Positions 6,451 to 10,966 of a stretch of DNA of 10,966 bases are shown here, one piece after another. Position 1 is the stretch's first letter. Each line of letters starts with the position of its first letter. The translations under genes were made by a program, and so were the position numbers. The stretch spans positions 1 to 10,966 of the forward strand of contig CAMDDI010000105.1 of NCBI GenBank assembly GCA_945890905.1, in the 5' to 3' direction. The notes beneath the pieces were generated by a model, which was not told the DNA's origin, searched no databases, and saw only the letters and a program-made list of their open reading frames with translations. This DNA is from Bacteriovorax stolpii. GTDB lineage: Bacteria; Bdellovibrionota; Bacteriovoracia; Bacteriovoracales; Bacteriovoracaceae.

Positions 6451-7758
6451 ATGGCGATGCAAAAGACAAGATTTTACCGGGGCTCAATTTTAAACCCACT
6501 TGACGACAAGAAATATGATTTTTTGAAAGATGGAGTTCTCGTCGTTAAAGGCGAAGGAAAAAAATCTAAGATCAAAGATCTCCTGCCACTCTCTGAAGCT
6601 CGTAAAAAATATGGCAAAGAAATGAATGCGGCCAACACAACCAATTTTGGATCATCCCTTATCCTTCCTGCATTTTATGATATGCATTTTCATTGGGTTC
6701 AAGATGACGTGCGTGAAATGCCTAAAGATTCACTTTTAGGATGGCTAGAGAAATACACCTTTCCTACAGAAATGAAGTTTAGTGACAAGAAATATGCTCT
6801 AAAAAGGGCCAAAGAATTTTTCAGAAAACTCTCGAAATCTGGAACTTTAGGTGGAGCATGTTATAGTTCGATTCATGAACATGCTGTAGAGGCAGCCATG
6901 GATCATGTTCAAGGGAACTTTGTTATCGGAAATGTGCTGATGAATATGAATTCTCCGGAAAAACTAACCCAGACTGAAGAAGATTCGCTCTCTCTGACTA
7001 AACGTCTGATCAAGCGCTATGGAAAAAAGCATTCCTTCACTCCACGCTTTGCTATCACCACTACACCTCGGGTGATGAAAGAGGGCAGTAAGATGGCAGA
7101 TAAGGCCAAATGCTTTAAGCAAACCCATCTTTCAGAAACTCCTCAAGAAATTGATTTTGTTCTTTCTATTTACCGCAAACTTCCGGGTTTTGAAAAAGTC
7201 AGTTCTTACACTGAGATTTATGAAAAGACCGGAATGCTTGGGCGACGATCACTTATGGGACATGGAATTCATCTCTCAGATAAAGAACTCAAAGTTTTGT
7301 GTAAAACTCAAACCAATATTATTCATTGTCCCACTTCCAATGCTCCTCTTAAAGAGAAGGGCCTGGGATCAGGACTGTTTGATTTTAAGAAAGTGGAAAA
7401 AGCTAAAGTCATGTGGGCCCTGGGCTCTGATATAGGTGGAGGTCCATTTCTTTCTATGTTTGATGTCATGAGAAGTTTTGTGGATCAAAACAAGAAGGCA
7501 GGGGTTAAGGATGCCACCTACCTTAAGGCCCTTTATCGCTCTACCTTAGCTGGGGCCCAGATAATGAAGCATGATGAATGGAGTGGAAATCTAGAGGTCG
7601 GGAAAGATGCCAATTTTATCGTGATTCCTCTTAAGAAAAATATTGCAAGTGCTAAGCCTGAAGAGATTCTTAGAAGTATGATTATTCCTCATCGCCTCAA
7701 ACGAGAAAACTATGATTCCCTGGTTAAATCTGTGTATTACCGAGGCAAGCTCATCTGA
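6451..7758 (+). CDS. Amidohydrolase, guanine deaminase-like (435 aa)
   Basis: This metal-dependent amidohydrolase most resembles guanine deaminase, which converts guanine to xanthine and ammonia in purine salvage or catabolism. Visible hallmarks are the zinc ligands H79 and H81 in DMHFH, the WLEKYTFPTE segment (98-107) typical of guanine deaminase, ACYSSIH (136-142) and TPRF (197-200). Next come H226 and E229 in QTHLSE, H271 in GHGIHLS, HCPTSN (292-297) and the catalytic D327 in LGSDIGGG. Length fits the family. The usual PGF-D-H-H signature reads PAFYDMHFH, and residues 33-68 form a Lys-rich insert before the barrel, so a related substrate is possible. ATG 6451 follows AAAGGAAG at 6439-6446; longer in-frame extensions run antisense into nfeD and lack a better site. 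It is divergent from nfeD with 52 bp between the starts. I see no purine transporter or xanthine dehydrogenase gene nearby. Confidence 0.85.
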   Translation: MAMQKTRFYRGSILNPLDDKKYDFLKDGVLVVKGEGKKSKIKDLLPLSEARKKYGKEMNAANTTNFGSSLILPAFYDMHFHWVQDDVREMPKDSLLGWLEKYTFPTEMKFSDKKYALKRAKEFFRKLSKSGTLGGACYSSIHEHAVEAAMDHVQGNFVIGNVLMNMNSPEKLTQTEEDSLSLTKRLIKRYGKKHSFTPRFAITTTPRVMKEGSKMADKAKCFKQTHLSETPQEIDFVLSIYRKLPGFEKVSSYTEIYEKTGMLGRRSLMGHGIHLSDKELKVLCKTQTNIIHCPTSNAPLKEKGLGSGLFDFKKVEKAKVMWALGSDIGGGPFLSMFDVMRSFVDQNKKAGVKDATYLKALYRSTLAGAQIMKHDEWSGNLEVGKDANFIVIPLKKNIASAKPEEILRSMIIPHRLKRENYDSLVKSVYYRGKLI

Positions 7759-7939
7759 GCCTTATTTATTCGACATTTATTTGAGTCTTATGATGACTAA
7801 ACTTTTGTCACTCAGTTGATCTGTCTTCCTTAGATAGAATTCCTAAGATATTGATTGTGGGCAGTTTTCTTGGTCAAAGCTCAGGTTTCAAATATGTAGC
7901 CTGGCATAATGGATTGATCGAAACCTTCAGGAGGAGACA

Positions 7940-8305
7940 ATGGATCCAACACCTAAGATTCTCTACATTGATGATGAAGCTGACCTACTGGATTTAGCAG
8001 TTTCTTTCTTTGAAGATGAGAACATGATGATTGATACGTGTACGAATTTTCAAGCGGCTTTAGAAATGATCAAGTTGAAAAAGTATGACCTCATTATTTC
8101 AGACGAAAGAATGCCAAGTGGAAGTGGGCATGAACTTATGGCGATCATTAAATCTGAGAATATCTTCCAAGGTAAAACGATTATGGTTACTGGGAATATT
8201 GACTCAAGCGGTGAACAACACGATAAAGGCTACGATCTGATCCTGTTTAAACCCCTTCACTTCCAAGAGCTCATTGATCATGTGAAAAAAATCCTCTTAG
8301 TCTAA
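7940..8305 (+). CDS. Single-domain response regulator (CheY-like receiver)
   Basis: The 121 residues form one receiver domain and nothing else. The acidic pocket is D11/D12 (YIDDE), the phosphoacceptor is D55 (ISDERMP), the switch Thr is T84 (MVTG) and the conserved Lys is K104 (FKP), so it should be phosphorylatable. With no output domain it must act by binding a partner, as CheY or Spo0F-type proteins do. No histidine kinase is encoded in the window, so it is an orphan here. The ATG has a strong AGGAGGAG ribosome binding site (7929-7936). The 181-bp gap upstream should hold its promoter. A CATAAT at 7905-7910 is a possible -10, but no good -35 was found. Its last 9 bp overlap the 3' end of the convergent exonuclease gene. 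Confidence 0.93.
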   Translation: MDPTPKILYIDDEADLLDLAVSFFEDENMMIDTCTNFQAALEMIKLKKYDLIISDERMPSGSGHELMAIIKSENIFQGKTIMVTGNIDSSGEQHDKGYDLILFKPLHFQELIDHVKKILLV

Positions 8306-9055
8306 TTCGATCATCACCGGACAATGGTCTGATCCACGAACATGAGGATAGATCTCGGCCCGCTTAATTCGCGGAACCAATTCCGGACTGACAAAGAAGT
8401 AATCGATTCGCCATCCGATATTTCGATCACGGGCCCCGGCGAAATTACTCCACCAAGTATAGCGACCAGTTTCACCCGGGTGTAGATGACGGAAAATATC
8501 CACCCAGCCTTGTGAAATAAATTTATCCATCCATGCACGCTCAAGGGGCAAAAAGCCAGTAGTCTTCTTATTCGTCTTGGGATTGGCCAAATCAAGTTCG
8601 GTATGGGCAATATTAAAATCCCCAGTAATAATGACCGGCTTTTTCTTTTGCAATTTATTTATTCTCTCAAGAATGTGATCACAGAATTCCATTTTAAAAG
8701 GAACGCGCTTGTGATCGCGCTGACCATTTGGGAAATAACAATTTAGCAAATAAAATTCTTCAAATTCATGAATGAGAACTCGTCCTTCGTCGTCATATTC
8801 ATTTCTTTCAACTTTTTTTGTGTCAAGGATTTTTTCTCGAGAAAATGTAGCAACACCTGAGTATCCTTTTTTTACTGCGGAACTATGGAGAACTTGGTAT
8901 GTACTGTTTTCGGTCAGTAATATTGGAAATTGAGTGATGTCAGCTTTCGTCTCCTGTAGGCATAGGATATCTGGTGATTCCATAGTGAACCATTCAAGAA
9001 ATCCTTTGTTAAACACAGAGCGTATACCGTTAACGTTCCACGAAATAAGCTTCAT
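8297..9055 (-). CDS. xth: Exodeoxyribonuclease III / AP endonuclease
   Basis: The protein is 252 residues, close to the usual 250-270 of the ExoIII/ExoA family in base excision repair. It cuts DNA 5' of abasic sites, removes 3'-blocking groups and has 3'-5' exonuclease activity. All active-site signatures are visible: N7 in WNVNGIR, the metal ligand E35 in LQETK, Y107 in NCYFPNG, D146 and N148 in GDFNIAH, and the D243-H244 pair in GSDHCP. WRIDYFFVS lies before the last motif as expected. The start ATG is preceded by AGGGA with roughly 9 nt spacing. It is convergent with the response regulator gene with a 9-bp overlap, and divergent from the helix-turn-helix gene. No defect is seen. Confidence 0.96.
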   Translation of the reverse strand: MKLISWNVNGIRSVFNKGFLEWFTMESPDILCLQETKADITQFPILLTENSTYQVLHSSAVKKGYSGVATFSREKILDTKKVERNEYDDEGRVLIHEFEEFYLLNCYFPNGQRDHKRVPFKMEFCDHILERINKLQKKKPVIITGDFNIAHTELDLANPKTNKKTTGFLPLERAWMDKFISQGWVDIFRHLHPGETGRYTWWSNFAGARDRNIGWRIDYFFVSPELVPRIKRAEIYPHVRGSDHCPVMIELD

Positions 9056-9116
9056 AAAAATTTTCCCTGTATGTTTAAAAATTAAAAATGCCGATAAGAT
9101 GAATAATAATTTTTTT

Positions 9117-9155
9117 GTGAATGGTGAATGACATTCTAAAAAAAATGACTATTAT
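9117..9155 (+). promoter_or_regulatory. promoter with overlapping operator-like repeats upstream of the HTH gene
   Basis: ATGACA (9128-9133) and TATTAT (9150-9155), 16 bp apart, each match the sigma-70 consensus at 5 of 6 positions. The -35 is embedded in a perfect 11-base palindrome GAATG-A-CATTC (9126-9136). A tandem 7-base direct repeat GTGAATG (9117-9123 and 9124-9130) leads into it. This is the layout of a repressor-controlled, possibly autoregulated, promoter. Confidence 0.55.
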
Positions 9156-9188
9156 TTTCAATCTCGCCCTAACCCTGATGGAGAACAC

Positions 9189-9536
9189 ATGCGTTGCTTT
9201 AAGAACATTGCTCAGTTAATTCGTACAAAAAGAATGTCTCATCCAAAACAATTTTCACAATCTGAGCTCTCGCATCTGTTGGGTTACAAAAATGGGCAGT
9301 TTATTTCTAACGTAGAACGCGCTCTTTGTAACATTCCACTTAAGATGCTTCGCAAAGTTTCTGAAGTTCTCGACATCCCATCGGAAGAGATTAAGGGCGC
9401 TATCCTGAAAGACCAGGAAGAGACTTTGAACAACTATCTCTATAACTTGAAGACTGTAACTAAGAAAGAGAAGGTCGAACAAACTACGGCTTCTCACGCA
9501 CCTCTTTATGGTGCAACTGGTACTGACGGAATCTAA
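9189..9536 (+). CDS. XRE-type helix-turn-helix DNA-binding protein (115 aa)
   Basis: The N-terminal two thirds look like a Cro/C1-type HTH: FSQSELSHLLG (22-32) as the first helices, NGQFISNVERALCNIP (35-50) covering the recognition helix, then MLRKVSEVLDIPSEEI as the closing helices. About 40 C-terminal residues, Lys/Glu/Thr-rich and ending GATGTDGI, match no domain I know. It is probably a small transcriptional regulator. The ATG follows GGAGA (9180-9184) with 4 nt spacing. The promoter overlaps a palindrome that this protein might bind itself. The neighbours (exonuclease III divergent, disordered protein convergent) do not reveal a target, and there is no partner toxin-like gene next to it, so an antitoxin role is unsupported. 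Confidence 0.85.
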   Translation: MRCFKNIAQLIRTKRMSHPKQFSQSELSHLLGYKNGQFISNVERALCNIPLKMLRKVSEVLDIPSEEIKGAILKDQEETLNNYLYNLKTVTKKEKVEQTTASHAPLYGATGTDGI

Positions 9537-9553
9537 TCTGATCTTTTAGTGTT

Positions 9554-9586
9554 TTAAAAGGTGAAGCTTTAAGCTTCACCTTTTAA
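9554..9586 (+). terminator. bidirectional terminator shared by convergent genes
   Basis: Positions 9554-9569 and 9571-9586 are perfect reverse complements around a single central base, containing GGTGAAGC and GCTTCACC. T-runs flank both sides, so it can work in both directions. On the minus strand most of the left-going arm is coding: it spells the last codons and the TAA stop of the disordered protein gene, so stop codon and hairpin are merged. Confidence 0.85.
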
Positions 9587-10261
9587 TTTGAGATAATCTT
9601 CGAACGTTCCTTCCGACTCTTCTGTATCTTCAGCATATTCAGCAAACGCTTCTTTCTGAGATTCTTTAAAATGCGGATCTTCTTTTTCGTCTGGGGCAAA
9701 ATCAGCTTTGGCTATTTCTTCAGGATTCCAACCACGATTATTTGAGTAAGTGAGGTCGAGGCGATAGCGCTCTGTTTTTCTTTTTTCTAAGGCCTCTCTC
9801 TGCCAAGGTTCAAGTCCGGCTTCAAACCGTCTGAGATGTTCAATACTGTCAAAAAAGTTTTTCTCTAAACGGTAGAGTTGGCGCTCATCCACACGGTTAA
9901 AATACTCGTAGTATTTGCGACGAGTGATGAGATGCTGCTCCAGCAAGTTGTCATATTTCACTAAAACCTGACTTGAGGTGAGAACACGTCCTGGACCCCG
10001 GCGAGAGCGGTTCTGTCCCGAAGACTGACCGTGAGGGCGGGATTGACCTTGATTGCCACCTTGGGGCGGACGAGGTCCTGGTCCCTGGCCTTGGTTCTGT
10101 CTTGGACCTTGGGTCTGTTGATTACCTTGTCCCTGAGGATTATTGGGATTGGGTCCACGGCTTGCATTTCCATTCCCACGATGGCGACGGCGACGATTAT
10201 TGTTTCCTCCACCAGACTGACTAGGTGGGTTTGAATTATTTCCTTGAGGCGTATCGGCCAC
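9569..10261 (-). CDS. Protein with disordered Gly/Gln/Asn/Arg/Pro-rich N-terminus, unknown function (230 aa)
   Basis: I do not recognise a named family. Residues 1-92 are low complexity, made almost only of Gly, Asn, Gln, Pro, Arg and Ser, with clusters such as RRRRHRG (23-29) and many QGN/QGQ/GPR units. This is strongly basic and almost certainly disordered. Residues 93-165 are predicted by eye to be helical and charged, rich in Tyr, Arg, Glu and Leu (KYDNLLEQHL, RLEKNFFDSIEHLRRFE). The last 45 residues are acidic. Basic Arg/Gly-rich tails often bind RNA, so nucleic-acid binding or condensate formation is a reasonable inference, not shown. The start is GTG at 10261, supported by AGGAG 5 nt upstream; an overlapping ATG at 10263 is in another frame. 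There is no signal peptide, so it is cytoplasmic. A minus-strand promoter of moderate quality lies upstream. Confidence 0.8.
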   Translation of the reverse strand: MADTPQGNNSNPPSQSGGGNNNRRRRHRGNGNASRGPNPNNPQGQGNQQTQGPRQNQGQGPGPRPPQGGNQGQSRPHGQSSGQNRSRRGPGRVLTSSQVLVKYDNLLEQHLITRRKYYEYFNRVDERQLYRLEKNFFDSIEHLRRFEAGLEPWQREALEKRKTERYRLDLTYSNNRGWNPEEIAKADFAPDEKEDPHFKESQKEAFAEYAEDTEESEGTFEDYLKLKGEA

Positions 10262-10266
10262 ATTAA

Positions 10267-10271
10267 CTCCT
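10267..10271 (-). promoter_or_regulatory. ribosome binding site deciding the GTG start at 10261
   Basis: AGGAG lies 5 nt before GTG (10261-10259) on the minus strand. The ATG one frame over (10263-10261) would be only 3 nt away and leads into the wrong, non-low-complexity frame. Confidence 0.7.
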
Positions 10272-10296
10272 GAGGTGAAGACTCTTTTAGTCTATA

Positions 10297-10326
10297 ATAC
10301 TATGCTTCATACTAAGATTTTGTCTA
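10297..10326 (-). promoter_or_regulatory. possible promoter for the disordered protein gene
   Basis: On the minus strand TAGACA (10326-10321) and TAGTAT (10302-10297) are separated by 18 bp and lie about 36 bp upstream of the GTG start. Each matches consensus at 5 of 6 positions. Confidence 0.45.
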
Positions 10327-10344
10327 GGCGAGACGAATAAAAGT

Positions 10345-10371
10345 GGGAATCAACCCGTATTCCCTTATAAT
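10345..10371 (+). promoter_or_regulatory. malate dehydrogenase promoter region with inverted repeat
   Basis: A perfect TATAAT (10366-10371) lies 38 bp before the mdh ATG. The -35 region has no consensus hexamer and instead holds the inverted repeat GGGAAT (10345-10350) / ATTCCC (10359-10364) with an 8-base spacer. This suggests a regulator-binding site, perhaps for an activator. Confidence 0.45.
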
Positions 10372-10409
10372 GAGTTCATAAATAAACGTAAATTATCGTG
10401 GAGGATTTC

Positions 10410-10966
10410 ATGGGTAAAAGAAGAGTTAAAGTAGCAGTCACTGGTGCTGCCGGACAAATTGGATATGCCTTACTTTTTAGAATTGCTTCTGGACAAATGT
10501 TTGGATCAGAAACAGATGTTGAATTGCAACTTTTAGAACTTGAAGCAGCTTTGCCTGCACTAAAAGGTGTGGCGATGGAACTCGAGGACTGTGCATTTCC
10601 ACAACTTAAAAATATTGTTTTAACCTCTGACCTTAATACTGCATTCAAGGATGCTAACTGGGTTATTTGCGTAGGTTCAGTTCCTCGTAAGGACGGCATG
10701 GAGAGATCTGACCTTCTTAAAATTAACGGGGGAATTTTCACAGCTCAAGCTAAAGCAGTAGAGAAGAGTGCGGCCAGTGATGTAAGAGTGTTTGTTGTAG
10801 GCAACCCTTGTAACACGAATGCCTTGATTGCTATGAATAATGCTAAAGGCATTCCTGCGGAGCGTTTCTTTGCTATGACTTCTCTTGATGAAAACCGTGC
10901 GAAGTCGCAGCTTGCAATTAAAGCTGGTGCCGATATCACAGCAGTTAAGAACCTCACAATTTGGGG
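10410..10966 (+). CDS. mdh: Malate dehydrogenase (type 2, NAD-dependent), N-terminal part cut by window edge
   Basis: The enzyme oxidises malate to oxaloacetate with NAD+ in the TCA cycle. The frame opens at ATG 10410 with GGAGG (10400-10404) 5 nt upstream and runs 185 codons to the right edge; the full protein should be about 325-330 residues. Visible are the Rossmann loop GAAGQIG (12-18) with E43 at the ribose-binding strand end, and DCAFP (60-64). The mobile-loop arginines are R93 and R99 in PRKDGMER, followed by VGNPCNTNALI (131-140). D160 and R163 lie in LDENRA. The catalytic histidine expected in NHS after the final IWG lies just outside the window. The usual TRLDHNRA reads TSLDENRA, and GNPANTN reads GNPCNTN: mild variants, core residues kept. 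DCAFP and GMER point to type 2 MDH over lactate dehydrogenase. Confidence 0.95.
   Translation, partial: MGKRRVKVAVTGAAGQIGYALLFRIASGQMFGSETDVELQLLELEAALPALKGVAMELEDCAFPQLKNIVLTSDLNTAFKDANWVICVGSVPRKDGMERSDLLKINGGIFTAQAKAVEKSAASDVRVFVVGNPCNTNALIAMNNAKGIPAERFFAMTSLDENRAKSQLAIKAGADITAVKNLTIW

Noticed and set aside
7791..7845. Small imperfect stem-loops between the amidohydrolase and response regulator genes
   Set aside because: The TGAC/GTCA and CTTAG/CTAAG pairs have 4-5 bp stems without T-tracts and are expected by chance in AT-rich DNA.
9189..9536. HTH gene as the antitoxin of a toxin-antitoxin pair
   Set aside because: No small co-directional partner gene with toxin features is adjacent; the neighbours are xth (divergent) and the disordered protein (convergent).
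9961..10263. Alternative minus-strand frame from ATG 10263
   Set aside because: It is the +1 shadow of the low-complexity gene. The GTG frame has correct spacing from AGGAG and continues into a charged helical region to the hairpin terminator.
1..10966. CRISPR arrays, tRNA or rRNA genes, prophage or defence clusters
   Set aside because: I saw no regularly spaced repeats, no tRNA-like cloverleaf sequences, and no phage or restriction/defence genes. The only mobile element is the single insertion sequence.

Overview
The window is AT-rich bacterial chromosome, densely packed with mostly housekeeping genes. Shine-Dalgarno sites are strong (GGAGG-type), start codons are mostly ATG, and several signal peptides are visible. 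The gene mix (type-2 malate dehydrogenase, TypA, a slipin/NfeD pair, an orphan receiver, small secreted proteins of unknown function) would fit a Gram-negative bacterium such as a member of the Bdellovibrionota. That placement is an impression from gene content and protein style; no marker in the window proves it.

Layout from left to right. Bases 2-340 are the 3' end of a COG2509-like FAD-dependent protein. The translational GTPase gene typA/bipA follows (404-2215) and ends in a hairpin. Two short genes for small exported proteins of unknown function come next (2367-2744 and 2793-3053). The ribosome binding site of the second lies inside a possible RNA hairpin. A complete insertion sequence (about 3051-4360) has imperfect 28-bp terminal inverted repeats and a single-ORF transposase with IS1-like architecture. 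It sits exactly where the stop codon of the second small gene would meet the stop codon of the convergent slipin gene. On the minus strand, nfeD (membrane serine protease) and the slipin gene form a tight two-gene operon (6398 down to 4362).

Divergent from nfeD is a guanine-deaminase-like amidohydrolase (6451-7758). It is followed by a single-domain response regulator (7940-8305), whose 3' end overlaps by 9 bp the convergent exodeoxyribonuclease III gene (9055 down to 8297). A small XRE-type helix-turn-helix gene (9189-9536) has a good promoter overlapping a perfect palindrome. It is convergent with a gene for a protein with a disordered Gly/Gln/Asn/Arg/Pro-rich N-terminal half (10261 down to 9569), and the two share a long hairpin terminator that includes coding sequence. 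The window ends inside a malate dehydrogenase gene (10410 to the right edge).

Most of the region is ordinary core genome. The parts most worth a second look are the insertion sequence and its landing site, the two small exported proteins with the hairpin-masked ribosome binding site, the HTH regulator with its operator-like promoter, and the disordered Arg/Gly-rich protein. I see no convincing multi-gene defence, CRISPR, toxin-antitoxin or other novel system, and no tRNA or rRNA gene. No gene-free stretch exceeds 300 bases.
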